A stretch of DNA of 64,000 nt from NCBI GenBank assembly GCA_037074705.1, contig CM073591.1, forward strand, positions 133,059,032-133,123,031, written 5' to 3'. Below, piece by piece: positions 13,198 to 22,560 of this stretch (position 1 is the stretch's first letter; each line of letters starts with the position of its first letter). The notes under the pieces are model-generated. The model was not told the DNA's origin, made no database searches, and was given only the letters and a program-made list of their open reading frames with translations. This DNA is from Zhengitettix transpicula. Taxonomy: Eukaryota; Arthropoda; Insecta; Orthoptera; Tetrigidae. The position numbers were made by a program, and so were the translations under genes.

Positions 13198-14439
13198 CAC
13201 TTAAGGAAAATTTGAAAAGTTCAAATTAAATAACACATTTAGATAGGAAAGAGTGACAGTAAAGTTGATTTACCTGAAATCAATAGTTGGTCCTGTCAAG
13301 ATTGGCTGTGCAGAAATAAACGTTAAAATTTTCAAGGACCTGAGTCCCCTTCATGAGGAAGGAAGGGTATATACATATGTGTGTATTTGTATAAAACAAG
13401 TAAAGATATTCAAACATTCTCAAATTAATTCAATTGGATAGGGCAGAGGAATAGTGTGTGGCTGACTTACCTTAAATCAGAAGTTGGCAGAGAGTGGAGT
13501 TGAATTTTTGTAATCCTGGGAAGTAGGTTGTGGTGAGAGGTTGACTATGTTTTTAAATTGTAGTTGAGCAATGGATTGAGCACATTATATGTTTCTTGAG
13601 ACTTTGTTGAGTGCCAGTCACACTCTATCATATATTTGTGTCTTTGTGCATGTTTAAAGTTTATGGGTAGGTGAAATTGAGGGCTGGTGTTACCATACCA
13701 GACAAAGTTCTTCAAATTTTCTTTACCAGATCAACACTGTACTGGAAGACTGTACAATGGCACAGACTGATCTATTGATCTATTGATCTGAATACCTTAT
13801 TAAGTACAGAAGCATTATTCAAGGTGGAAGGGGATTGATCATTCTCACATAATTAGTTTTCTTAGATAATTAATGTAAATAAGTTCAGAAAATATTCATG
13901 TTCTGTAGTCATAATTTACATATCTCATTTAAAAAAATTATTTATGCAATAGTATGTTTTATAATGTGTGACGGACTATTGGGCAAAAAAAGATTCAGGA
14001 ATTTCTTTTTACCATATCACTCCCAGATCTGAGCTGTGTTTTGGACACTATGATGGACAGCAATTGTACACTGTCGTTGATAGATGCAATTCTATTTATT
14101 TAAAATATGACTTTACTTAATAGAACCAAAAATATATATTTATGCAATTGTATACAATAATTTAAATGGATGACAAAATAAATGAGGCCATTTTTTTGTT
14201 GCAGATATAAGCATGCTCTGGTTGTATTTGGTGGATTACAGGGACTTGAAGCTGCCATAGAAAATGATGAAGAATTTAATGTGGAAGATCCTTCTTTACT
14301 GTTTGATTACTATCTCAACACATGTCCCAAACAGGGCTGTAGAACAATTAGAACTGAGGAAGCAATTCTTATATCTTTGACAGCATTGAGTAGGAAACTC
14401 AAACCTCAAGCACCCCCTGATATAATCAGTGAAAACTGA
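211..14439 (+). CDS. SPOUT1: SPOUT1/C9orf114-like RNA methyltransferase, 3' part (four exons)
   Basis: Coding exons: 211-347, 736-974, 9452-9796 and 14205-14439 (stop TGA 14437-14439). All junctions are GT-AG and the phases match (0, 2, 2). The spliced product gives about 318 residues that follow the vertebrate SPOUT1/C9orf114 order closely. Landmarks are GSILDNAQSPELR, LARILQYLECPQYLRK, LQFAGLCNPLD, MGVYWGYNVR, the knot-region segment ALVVFGGLQGLE, and the C-terminal CRTIRTEEAILISL. The family is a SPOUT (trefoil-knot, SAM-dependent) RNA methyltransferase linked to centrosome/kinetochore function in human cells; role here is by homology. The N-terminal, usually lysine-rich part must lie upstream of the window. 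The ATG at 213 directly follows an AG and is probably internal, not the start. Introns 2 and 3 are 8.5 and 4.4 kb and full of transposons. Homology is clear; exact splice sites are my reading. Confidence 0.95.
975..3160. other. SPOUT1 intron 2, proximal part without recognised element
   Basis: No coding homology seen. At 1395-1600 two diverged copies, about 155 bases apart, of a G-rich unit built on CTAGGAGTGGGGGTGGAAGG look like a decayed tandem repeat. The rest is unstructured AT-rich sequence. Confidence 0.4.
3169..3211. repeat. (TA)n microsatellite
   Basis: An uninterrupted TA tract, directly followed by the 3' tail of a SINE on the minus strand. Confidence 0.9.
3212..3462 (-). mobile_element. 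tRNA-derived SINE, copy 1 (head truncated)
   Basis: Read on the minus strand, 3460 down to 3411 is the 3' half of a tRNA-like head (anticodon stem, box B GGTTCAAGTCC, acceptor end TGGGTCA). A tail follows with AATATTTTCAGTC, GAACATATGC, TTCGCCCGAGCATATG and CCTTCCTCACTATCC. The same order occurs at 30.25 kb. The tRNA 5' half is missing; the sequence upstream runs into the TG-rich 3' end of the Penelope-like element at 3.5-4.7 kb. Confidence 0.85.
3480..4690 (-). mobile_element. Penelope-like element, 5'-truncated (RT C-terminus plus GIY-YIG endonuclease)
   Basis: The minus-strand reading at 4685-4286 gives the end of a Penelope-type reverse transcriptase: a degenerate YDIF in place of the catalytic DDIF, then WTHRPDSLSEFL, TFLDVDVHL, KPTNTLQYLHF and SCHPHHTK. 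The reading at 4156-3614 gives the linker and the GIY-YIG nuclease: paired Cys residues in CGRSRCHVC, IYQINCRLCPAFYI, then ERIANHRSTVKL and AELHLWELSFQ. It lacks the N-terminal half of RT and has frame breaks, so it is inactive. The usual Gly after the YI of the second GIY-YIG box is Arg. The 3' end passes into a TG-rich stretch that abuts a SINE. The 5' end abuts the 3' end of a Jockey element. Confidence 0.88.
3496..3524. repeat. (AC)n microsatellite
   Basis: A CA/AC run at the 3' end of the adjacent Penelope-like element. It generates spurious Cys-Val and Thr-His open frames on both strands. Confidence 0.9.
4745..7340 (-). mobile_element. Jockey-type non-LTR retrotransposon, defective
   Basis: Read from 7340 downward. 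ORF1 (to about 5954) shows a typical Jockey Gag-like protein: IFVYGVTNYNEMVKKLSE, LPNNTIKINCNTPD, FRIMIKYLHHTPVTEE, zinc-knuckle remnants and a C-terminal NISYADARK...EFKSMFNQL. ORF2 follows with the endonuclease start (KIAHWNANSLL, then DIRLVSETHFT) and VINVNMLLYDIKIFSVYSPP. The central RT is largely deleted. The end of the RT remains near 5260-4760: ADGTIILSTHKDPAMASQML, WFHKWRIKIN, FTLRRNQCS and TKYLCIHLDSRLNWK. Many stops and frameshifts, plus a 112-bp tandem duplication inside ORF1, show it is dead. It lies in SPOUT1 intron 2, opposite in strand. Confidence 0.9.
6681..6904. repeat. 112-bp near-perfect tandem duplication
   Basis: The 112 bases from TTGCTATCTTTTAG at 6681 are repeated at 6793-6904 with a single visible difference (ATATCTGG versus ATATCCGG). 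The repeat lies in the ORF1 part of the Jockey element. Since 112 is not a multiple of 3 it adds a frameshift. The identity indicates a recent event compared with the decay of the host element. Confidence 0.95.
7591..7646. repeat. (CATA)n/(TA)n microsatellite
   Basis: CATA repeats pass into TA repeats and end with ATAT directly before the LTR at 7647. Confidence 0.9.
7647..8849 (-). mobile_element. Solo LTR, 1.2 kb, at an ATAT target
   Basis: The plus-strand boundaries are TGTAATAAAC...GCATTACA, with ATAT on both outer sides (7643-7646 and 8850-8853). Minus orientation is set by similarity to the LTRs at 25.6 and 49.3 kb: on that strand it carries TATCAAACCCAGT and a GTCAGAT...GTTCTCTTCTTTTTG block. 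No internal domain is present, so it is probably a recombination product of a Gypsy-like element. Short ORFs here are not protein-like. Confidence 0.75.
8850..8902. repeat. (TA)n microsatellite
   Basis: A TA run passing into CACATA, between the LTR at 7.6-8.8 kb and the fold-back repeat that starts near 8936. Confidence 0.9.
8936..9290. repeat. Complete fold-back repeat, subfamily A (long perfect-like hairpin)
   Basis: The left arm (about 8958-9087) and right arm (about 9159-9287) are near-exact reverse complements around a 70-base loop. Arm words: AATATTGGTATGGAAA, TTGTGGCTTACCTGAAAG, AGAACAACCTTCAGTTCC. The right arm holds CTGAAGA at 9160-9166, then a stem-capable AGGAGGC...GCCTCT, then GAAA at 9185-9188, the box order of a hammerhead ribozyme core. 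It also has TTTCAGGTAAG near 9235. It lies in SPOUT1 intron 2, about 160 bases upstream of exon 3. Confidence 0.9.
9811..9946. repeat. Fold-back repeat, subfamily A, single left arm
   Basis: Begins with TAAGGATATGACATTGTC and continues through GGCTTACCTGAAAGTGAAG to TTCTTCAAATTTTCAGAGGC, matching the left arm at 8.94 kb. It starts about 15 bases after the splice donor of SPOUT1 exon 3 (GT at 9797). Confidence 0.85.
10135..10425. repeat. Complex (TG)n/(AGTG)n/(GA)n simple repeat
   Basis: About 290 bases of TG, GAGT and GA repeats. Ser-His-Thr-Leu open frames on the minus strand are artefacts. It directly continues the 3' end of the Penelope-like fragment at 10.43-10.6 kb, as TG-rich tracts do after the PLE at 3.5 kb and 56.5 kb. 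Confidence 0.95.
10430..11016 (-). mobile_element. Hairpin/UTR block joined to truncated Penelope GIY-YIG endonuclease, copy 1
   Basis: Read on the minus strand: a pyrimidine-rich block (11016-10760, TGTGACCTTTCC near its end), a fold-back subfamily B arm (CTCAGGCCCTCGAAAATTTG, GACTGGACCAACTATTGAT, CTCTTTCCTATC), then AATGTGCC and immediately the endonuclease (AATCTACCAAATT; IYQINCRLCTAFYI, then RQRKRPFPE). The identical order and the same junction occur on the plus strand at 55.77-56.48 kb. The endonuclease is broken after about 50 residues by simple repeats. CTGA of the hammerhead-like box has decayed to CTCA here. Confidence 0.8.
11036..12850 (-). mobile_element. Penelope-like element, decayed, nearly full RT
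   Basis: Minus-strand segments in order: an N-terminal region at 12841-12605 (LPPNGLVVKFPISG), RT start at 12327-12061 (LHNLQQCGQIAILPADKGST), middle 12060-11500, and the RT palm at 11491-11285 (FIDDIFIWTHG, then TKFHMKFTWNNSPTSITF). A short piece of the GIY-YIG domain follows at 11280-11040. FIDDIF retains the catalytic Asp pair. The linker between RT and nuclease is deleted. Three copies of AATGACCACTA(A/G)CA occur, at least two at apparent deletion joints. Inactive. It lies in SPOUT1 intron 3. Confidence 0.85.
13147..13190. repeat. (TA)n microsatellite
   Basis: TA tract directly before a fold-back repeat of subfamily B. Confidence 0.9.
13195..13372. repeat. Fold-back repeat, subfamily B, left arm
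   Basis: Contains CACTTAAGGAAAATTTG, CAAATTAAATAACACATTTA, TTTACCTGAAATCAATAG, TTTTCAAGGACCTGAG and CCCCTTCATGAGGAAGG, matching the left arms at 54.0 and 57.85 kb. Confidence 0.8.
13430..13570 (-). mobile_element. Fold-back arm fragment joined to Penelope linker fragment
   Basis: A short arm piece (GGCTGACTTACCTTAAATC) is directly followed by about 80 bases matching the minus-strand Penelope linker region at 4.19-4.26 kb (GGGAAGTAGGTTGTGG and neighbours). Another case of the hairpin repeat abutting PLE sequence, at a different PLE position. Confidence 0.55.
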
Positions 14440-14530
14440 TTTGAGTTGTTTTGTTTGTCTATTACTGAAAGAATTTTTGTAAATATTTTATTGAAATTAT
14501 AATTATGTAAAATGATTTTATCAAATAGTT

Positions 14531-14536
14531 AATAAA
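14531..14536 (+). promoter_or_regulatory. Polyadenylation signal of SPOUT1
   Basis: AATAAA lies 92 bases after the SPOUT1 stop codon in an AT-rich 3' UTR. It is the first canonical hexamer after the stop and probably directs cleavage of the SPOUT1 transcript. Confidence 0.6.
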
Positions 14537-16060
14537 AGATAATTCGTATAATACACAAACCTGGTAAATTTACCTTAAAGTTCACTGGACAATATTTACA
14601 AAAGTAAAAAATGTGTAATGAATCAATATATATCAAAACATATTTTTGTCTACAAATTTATACTTTCTATGAAAGGGGGAAGTGTGATCTGTCAATAGAG
14701 TAATGATGTCTGTAGGCTATTCCAACTGGACAGATAACTCATTGTTTAGAGAGTTGCAAGAATGACATTTTGTGTCTTTGAGTGAGAGACAATTTATAGT
14801 CAGTTTGCTTTCTTAGGGTTGGGGGTTCGTGTGAAGCAAATGACATTTATTCTTGGTACACAAAAAGTAGGATAGTCATAACAAAGTAGTAATTTTAGAG
14901 AGAGATTAGAATCTTGGAACCCTTTTTATGATTCTCACTCCGCCATAGCTATTGATTGAAGCTGGATGCCATGGGACTTTGTCAGGATGCTATTCTAAAA
15001 TCCACATAGGACATTGACCATCACAGACATCCTCCTCAGACCAGCCTGAAAATTGTGTATCCACAGATTTACATTTGTTCTTTAATTATTTTAGAATTGC
15101 AATCAATGTCCTAAGGCACTTAATACAATCTTCAGAGAAAGAGGTCTCAATTATAATTTATATTACATAAAATTATGTTTGTATTAATTTATTTAATTAA
15201 AAAATCATTTGATAACCCCAACCCTTGGCATATTTGCAAGTATTTATTACAAATGCCAGTATAAGACATTTCTGTTCAAATGAGTTTTGTTATTGTGGAT
15301 GCAGTACTCCATACAATTAAGCAAGTTCAAAATTTGTTAAAAAAACTGGACACATTACCACAGTTGGCATGACATGACAACTATGAATGTCCTTCATTGT
15401 TTGTATTAACTCAGCTCTACGAAATCATCTCGTGCATAATGTGAAATGAGAAAACTGCAGATTGTTTAGGTCTTCAAACTATCCCTTTTCTGATAGTCAG
15501 ATGTGCTTAATATGCAAAGGGAATTCTCAACAGAACATAAATTGGTGCTCATCCCATACTTCTCGCCTCAAGGGCCTGTACCATTTGTAATACAATAAAA
15601 TATTTTATATCTAAATTACATTAATATTTTTTCCGTTTTTAAACAAAATTACTTTATACAAGAATAAAATTATGGAAAAATTGGTGATCATGGATGAGAT
15701 TCTCTAAGGGTTTCAGCCAGGGATATTCATCGAAAACGCGCGAAGTTTGTCATAATTTTGTTCCAGTCCGCATGCTATAGGTTACCAGTATATTATATTC
15801 TTTGTGGCGTTGATCGTGATTATTACAGCAGATAAGGAGGAAATGCAATAGTGGTATTACATAGGAAAGATGAACTGACTTTTGGAGGACCTTAGCTACC
15901 GGAAGATCACCCGGGATCCTACATCTTCCATTTTTCGGGTTGTCGACTGTCCTACTGAAGAGAGAAAGTAAATGGTCCGTACCCGAGCACTGTAATCCAG
16001 TTCCTTTTTACATTTATAGCAGAAACAACTGGAAACTTAACTCTTAACACCACATTAGAA
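14537..16060. other. Intergenic sequence, nothing recognised
   Basis: AT-rich DNA downstream of SPOUT1 with no coding similarity, RNA gene or clear repeat that I can identify. Confidence 0.5.
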
Positions 16061-16065
16061 CGTAT

Positions 16066-16786
16066 TGTAATAGGTATTTGTTTATTTTAATTCAAGACGA
16101 TTAATTGAATTAATTATAAGGGATATGGCCGCCAGTGAATATGTGGTCCATTTGTACTACTTTATTCACAGAGGAATGTATTTTTTTAAAAATAATTACA
16201 CAATTATTACGTATTTTACGAGATTTACATACTTAATTTCCTACTCCCAACATCAGATATGCCGTTCTTCCCTTCACAGGAGTTCTGGCGACGACTGTTG
16301 CTGGCTGCCCTATGAATTGGTCGTGTCCTGCTGACCGCGTAGTCTAATTACGGAAGTTCTTTAATATTTTATCCTCTCGCTCCTCACACCGAATCCTCGT
16401 TTTCGACGATTCCGTTTCCTCTTCGACGTTCCACACATTCTCCTTGATTGGTTGTCTCAATCCACCATGTGATCAGATCCACCAATCAATCATCCCCTTT
16501 TTCCCTCGCTATTCCAGAATTATTGTCTGGAGCCGGGGTTATGAACGACACAGCAGGCCACGTTTCTACGGACCCAAATCCTCGGACAATAGTGACAGGT
16601 TTTCTTAGCTTCGACTTTTTCGCTCCGCCATAAGCCAAAACAATTCTCTAAGAATTTCCGCTAATGTTGAAAAGAAAATCCTCCCCGAAATCTTATACGG
16701 TTAAAAAAATAGGTTGATAAAATAAATGTAATAAATTAAAGCTCACGGGTTACATTATACTTCGTCAAAAATTGGGCCACATTACA
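16066..16786 (-). mobile_element. Candidate LTR of a Gypsy element
   Basis: A 721-base segment with TGTAATAGG at one end and GGGCCACATTACA at the other, richer in GC than its surroundings. The flanking tetramers are GTAT and TTAT (3 of 4 equal). On the minus strand it lies downstream of the Gypsy pol relic at 17.6-18.7 kb, the position of a 3' LTR. No second copy was found, so this stays a candidate. Confidence 0.4.
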
Positions 16787-16879
16787 TTATAACCAGTTTC
16801 AGCGTTTACAACTACTAAAGAAGCATTTTACGCCGAAAATTGCAAAATTATTTAAACACGACCTGACCACAACATATTT

Positions 16880-17545
16880 CGTCTATCGGAAGGAATATTT
16901 TGAGCAAGTCGATGAAGGGGTCTCCACTTTCGCCTTCCATTGCAAATTTTTACATGGAACATTTTGAGGAGATGGCTCTAGAGATTGTTCCTTTGGATTC
17001 GTCCTGTTTCTGTCGGTATGTCTGCGACACCTTCATGGCGCGGAGAGACTATCCACGTTTCTCAACCATATGAACGATATACGTTTCAATATGTAATTCA
17101 CGATGTAGGTAGAGAAAGGGGGGACTCTCCTTATTGGACGTACTGGTATACCGGAAACAAAATGGAAAAGTAGACTATAATGCGCACAGGAAACCAGCGC
17201 ACAGTTACTTGTACCTCCATACCAGAAATTTACACCACCCGGCCCATAAATCAACAGTTTCAAGTACATTTATACACAGAGGCCGTAGTATCTCAGATGG
17301 CGAAAACCTGCAGGAAGAAATTCATTATGTTAGAAAAACCTTTCAGACCAAGCGAGTACTGGGATTATTAGTTCCACAAGGCAATAAGGGGTAAGAGAAG
17401 GACGACAAAGTACTAACAACCAACGGAAAAAACAGCATTCTTCCATTTGCTGGTAATACTATTGCTGAATAAGGAAGAATGGCTAACTTTGAAATCAGAA
17501 CAGTTTTTCGACCATAGAGGAAACTCATAAATTTCCTCCTCCCGA
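16880..17545 (+). mobile_element. Penelope-like element of a second lineage, RT fragment
   Basis: Plus-strand frames give an RT palm segment: SPLSPSIANFYMEHFEE with ALEIVPLD, then CRYVCDTF (catalytic region with Cys in place of the first Asp). The fragment VLVYRKQNGKVDYNAHRKPA and LHTRNLHHPAHKSTVSS follow, typical of PLEs. Frameshifts separate the pieces. It lies between a candidate LTR and a Gypsy pol on the opposite strand and has probably interrupted that Gypsy element. Sequence is quite unlike the PLEs in the SPOUT1 introns. Confidence 0.7.
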
Positions 17546-17608
17546 TCAAGGATGAGCTTAGTCTGAGAACAGATGGAGCGTATGGGAAGGTGGGGTAAAA
17601 TGACGAAC

Positions 17609-18700
17609 TTAAGCTAAAAATATTTTTATTGGGCTTAGCAAGTGGTTAAAAGAACCTGAAATATACAAGACAACGCCTTTCAATCCTTCTATCAATAAAA
17701 AATTATAATACTCTGTTATCCTTTCTTGAAGGATGAAAAACTCTGTATAACTACCCCGGATCGACTCGCCGACCCCGTCCAAAATCCCTTGAATTGTTCC
17801 TCCGGAGAGTCCGGTCAACGATGCCAAGTCCGACCTCGTCGTGTTTAGGGCAGGTACGTTACAGTATTCTTGTTTTAATATTGGGTCGGTGCGTATTGCT
17901 TTTCGTATTTGGTTATCATTTACCGGTATACTATTCTCACACAAGAAATGAACGTAATATTCCCGAAGTGAAGGCTCTAGGTCGTCGTCCGTATTTCCTG
18001 GGATATACTTGATTTTACAATCAAAGCCACTAGGAAAAAGCGCCCATCTTTGCTGCCATATGTGGAATTCCTTTATTTTCCCCAAACAAAGCCCCAACGG
18101 GTTTTGTGATCCGTAGCCAGTGTACATTGGTTTCCCACGAGAATTATGAAATTTCCCTACAGCCCAGTCACTATGCTTCCTACTGTTATAATTTATTCGC
18201 TGCCTTTTTAGTTTCTTCGATGCTAAGCATATGGGCTTGATTGTCCCATCTGGGAATAAATGTGACAAAAACTTCCCTAGTGCCCACGTTTGACGCGTCA
18301 CACCCCATCATAATCTTTTTTTATGGGATCTAAATCCACTAGTTTTTTCGGAAGACATTATTTTCATAAAAGTTTCTTCACATTCAGATTTCCAATAGCA
18401 TTTACCTTTACTACTCGTCATTGAGTACAAAGGGATTACTACGCTGGCTAAATTTGGCGCTAAAAGGGCATAGTAATTAATTATTCCTACAAAAGGTTTT
18501 ACTTCAGTGGTATTTTGGGGCATAGCAGTTTATTTTATTGCCCTCACTTTCTCACGATCCTTCCTTAATCCTAATTTGTCTCTAATGTCCTTCATAAGGT
18601 TTTATTACAGAACAGGAGCCAAACTTCGTACTTAGCATCTTTACTTTCTCAACAACTCAAACACACTTAAAATCCAAAGAATACAACACAGATTACAAAT
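17609..18700 (-). mobile_element. Gypsy LTR retrotransposon relic, RT-RNase H part
   Basis: Minus-strand readings: 18523-18308 with VKPFVGIINYYALLAPNLA and CYWKSECEETFMKI (RT end), then 18301-18000 with LSHLFPDGTIKPICLASKKL, INYNSRKHSDWAV, and QRWALFPSGFDCKIKYIPG (RNase H). Stops and deletions remove the TDHKPL segment. Downstream, 17960-17609 is a weak spacer-like reading. Dead copy. Confidence 0.85.
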
Positions 18701-19000
18701 TTCAAAGAATACAATAGTCCTCCACGTATTTTACTTCACTTTTGAAACATATTTAAATTAAACCCAGTTCTCCGTTTTCTTCCAAAATTTTTCTTCGAAT
18801 TGCCTTAAATTCTCTTGGGCATTCATCCCCTTGACGACTATGTCGTTTATAAATTTTTTGGTTCATTTCGCCCCTTGCAAAACTTTCTCTATCACACTGA
18901 ACAATTTTACTGGCAGGTACTATTACACAGTCTCTTTGGTATAATTTTTATATTGATCTCAATACTACTTAAGCTATAGCCCGGGGACCCTAGTTAACCC

Positions 19001-19091
19001 TTGGCTACCTTCCTCTACCCTTCCGCATCCCCCCTTTCAAATCCCTTCCTATGCTATTAAAGGGGAGTTGCCACCATGTGGATTACCCTCA
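19001..19091 (+). repeat. Left arm of a widely spaced inverted repeat
   Basis: TTGGCTACCTTCC...AAATCCCTTCCTATGCTATT...GTGGATTACCCTC is repeated in reverse complement at 21501-21599, 2.4 kb away. Similarity is high in the core CAAATCCCTTCCTATGCTAT. It may be the terminal inverted repeat of a DNA transposon or two copies of one unrecognised repeat. Confidence 0.6.
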
Positions 19092-19099
19092 TGTAGCCT

Positions 19100-20290
19100 G
19101 TTACCTAAAAAAAAAACTTTTGTCATCTTTTACTCCTTGTGTTAACTTACTCGACTAAAGCAAATTGTATTTGTGATAACAACTGTTATTTCTATATAAA
19201 ATGTTGAACTGAAAAAGTTACTAAAATAATCACAAAAATATTATAAGTAAGAACGATGTACATAGTTACAAGACATGTTTTAAAAATTATTTCTGTTTAT
19301 AATTAGACAAATCATTCTCAGTTTGTTTAAAAGGTCTACTTTATTGTAATAAGTTACCACAAGAAACAAAATATAGCAAAAGTATTAGTTAGTATTGATA
19401 ACAAGATAAAAAAAGTATGCTAAAGAGACTGTGCAATTAATTATAAAATTCGATACATGGTTGTTGGCATCAAGCTATATTATATTTTGTAATAATAACA
19501 CATTGAAGGTAATTTTATACCCCTTTATTACTATTACGACACTATAAAACTGCTATTTAAAGAAAAATATAAGCACCACGTTGCTGTGAGCGTACAAGAG
19601 CCGCAGAGAAAGCAACAAACCTAATTTAGCCTACTGTTCCTATTATGCTGCTTGAAAATAGTACTGTTTTACTTGGTTATCCTGTTCTGGATAGGTTAAC
19701 AGATAAAAGTCTTGCTGGAAAGTCTTTATCGCACGCACGTAAATCGGGATCCGATTTACATCGCTTAACGACTTATATTGGATAGATTCGGTCCACAAAC
19801 GACACGATCTGTTTCATTAAACCCACGGACGAATCGAAATATGTTATTTGTACATTAAAAACATTCATTATATTCTTACGATCGGGATTACAGTCAGCGG
19901 CACCGTCTTTTTATAGCGTGTATTTATCATCTCTTAACATTATGGACGTGTTTCATGACTAACTACGTATACTGAAGTGAACACTATCTTTCCTTGCGTC
20001 TATGTTTTCAGAATAGTTTTCTCACTAGTAAGTTGCCATAAGAAAGATTTATTTTAAAGTGAGCTACGGCTTAGACCCACTACATCCCCAGGCCAGTGAC
20101 GACTGCGCATCGCATTTTGAGATGACTATTTCTTTGACTTATGCATTTTGTGATTCAGTAGCATGTGTATGTCGTTATGTGTGTAATAATATTCTAAGAG
20201 TTTAAATAGTATTCAATGTATTATATCACACATTTATGCATAATTCGATTAATCTCTTTAAAATATTACCCAATTCTTTAAATCAGTGTT
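19100..20290. other. Intergenic, nothing recognised
   Basis: No protein similarity found. The stretch lies inside the 19.0/21.5 kb inverted repeat and downstream of the Gypsy integrase relic, so it may be decayed 3' sequence of that element. Confidence 0.35.
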
Positions 20291-20299
20291 TTATTAAAA

Positions 20300-22560
20300 A
20301 AATGTCATTAATTAATGTATTCGAGTATTTTTTAGCTGCAACAAAAACAAGAACATCAGGCCTTTTGTCCAACATCTCCTCGTGTGACATTCGTGTTTCT
20401 TTCGGAGTCCATATGCCGCGAACAATTCGTGAAGTATTTTGGGTGTTGCTGAAGTTGTCATCGATGCCGTTACTTTTACTTCAAACCACTTATTGTATGC
20501 ATCATTCCTGCTACGGGACCTACATTGATGATCACTGAATTCGAGAGGACGGCGTGTCATGGCCATCACACTCGGTACAGGATTTGACATTTTCAGTACC
20601 TCCGACTATATCTGGCCAGAAAACAAATGTTCGAGCCACCACTTTCATCTTCAACATTCCTATGTGTGTTGTATGCAAATCGTTTAAGATAAATTGACGA
20701 AGAGTCGATGGGATGACAAATCAGTGCTCGAATAATATACATCCAGTTGATAGGGTGTAATTATTTCATGGGGGAGGAGGGGAAAGCTTGAAGTTGTAGC
20801 GATTAAGATACTTAACAGTTTTCAGAAGTTTCACGATTTTTCCTTTTGGATGCACAACTGAAACTCGTCTTCTCCCACTTCGTGTTCAGCTAATGTCACC
20901 CTGTATTACTTCAGAAACCGTTGGCAACGGTAAAAAGAGAACAATAGTCGGCGTTTTTTTAATTTAGTTGGTCTGGTATTCAACATCGAAATTAAAATGA
21001 GATAAATAATCGGCATAATTTGCCGTTCGACTAATTCATAATACTGGAAGAGACTTTTCGGGATGAATGATTTGTGATATCGGTTTATGATCGGTTATTG
21101 GGGTAAGATGAGTGAGTATCTTTGATCGGTGGAGCTGAATTATTGACTTGCATAAGCATTTGGTCTCTCCAGACCATTGCTCAACCGATGAAGAACCCTG
21201 CGCGTACTCCAACCTGACTTGCATCCGTTGCTAATATCAGGGGTAAAGCGGGTCTTAGGAATTTAGGAGATATTATAATCTTTATAACGTTGTTTGCTTC
21301 TGACGCCCAGATGTACGAATTCCTCAATAATCAACTACGTAGTTATTCAAGCTATTTGTAGTCATTCCCACTGCTGCGACCCATACAGTTGATCCGATGT
21401 CCCGTATCACTAGTAAACTGTCTTTCGGAATTTCGGGGTTTCCGATCGTAAAGCCCACGTCCCACGTGGGGCAAAGCGAAATTTTTATTTTTTTAAAAAT
21501 GAGGGTAATCCACGTGGTGGCATTTCCTTTTTAATAGCATAGGAAGGGATTTGAAGGGGGGGGGGGGGGGGGTTGGGAATTGGAGAGCAAGGTAGCCAAA
21601 ATGAGCTCGTCTAGAATTTAAAAACCGGTAGCTATGATTCAACTTATACAAAATGAAAAATTGCTGGTATCTCAATTTGAAATAAGCATTTGGTAAGATT
21701 GGTGCTTTTCATGCTGCTACACTTGAAAGATTGGAGTATTATAAATTACAATTTATCCTAGTGTAGGAGTAGTACGTACTGTGTTTGACGATTGCTATGA
21801 CATACGCTAAGTGGTTGTCTACTGTAGTCTAGCGCCAACTCAGCGAGTTAAATGAAATAATAACTTAATTCCGTACAAAGGGTGAATGGACGATAGGTTT
21901 TGCGACCTCAGGTTAAATAAATTATTATTTTGTTTATTCACAGAATGATTACTATAGAAGAACCGTGATACATAAGATGATATTAGACTTATTTAGAAAA
22001 GAATTCAATATTTTAATAAAAAAATATGTATATGTTACATAGGGGGGATTTGAAATACTTAGGTGGGACATGGTAAGAAAAAGATTGAGAAAAACTGCTC
22101 TAACGAACATTTGTTTACATGTATCGCGACTTATTAACCTTATTGAATTTGTGCAAAATGTCAATCTAACTGAGGTGTTTCCGTTACCTGAACAAAGTAG
22201 AAGACATGTTCCTACATACCTTGGCGATATGCTATTTTTTGTTACTAGAGTGGCAAATGACATTTTTGTCCGGGGATGCAGACCACCATTGCATACTTGT
22301 TGGCTTCCGGTTTCTTGAGACTTACTGGCTTGACTTGGACTTTTAGGACCCTGCTTCTGTTCAAGACAACTACATGATCGATTTCACCGATCTGACTTCT
22401 TTAAATTTTTCATATTCGGTGCCGCGTATCCAGACTTGCTTACTCCTCCCAACGATACGGATCCGTTTTCTGTTCTCTACTTGTTCGACTAACTTCGTGT
22501 AGCCTCCAGATTATGAGCGATGTCGTACGCTGTTTTGAAAGTTAACGTTTTTTATATTAT
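20300..22560 (-). mobile_element. Gypsy LTR retrotransposon relic B (gag, RNase H, integrase pieces)
   Basis: In minus-strand order: gag remnants at 22560-22230 (TFKTAYDIAHNLEATR, SGYAAPNMKNLKKSDR, and GGLHPRTK with zinc-knuckle decay); RNase H at 21224-21036 (PITDHKPISQIIHPEKSLPV); and integrase at 20590-20312 (NKWFEVKVTASMTTSATPKI, then LHELFAAYGL). The protease and RT are missing. An inverted-repeat arm and a poly-G tract interrupt it at 21.5-21.6 kb. Confidence 0.75.
21501..21599 (-). repeat. Right arm of a widely spaced inverted repeat, with poly-G tract
   Basis: Reverse complement of 19001-19091, differing by an expanded G homopolymer at about 21555-21572. A palindromic CCCACGTGGG lies just outside (near 21461). 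Confidence 0.6.

Noticed and set aside
17794..18012. Plus-strand frame of 72 codons
   Set aside because: Shadow of the Gypsy RNase H region on the minus strand.
22070..22318. 82-codon plus-strand frame
   Set aside because: Antisense to decayed Gypsy gag sequence on the minus strand; no homology of its own.
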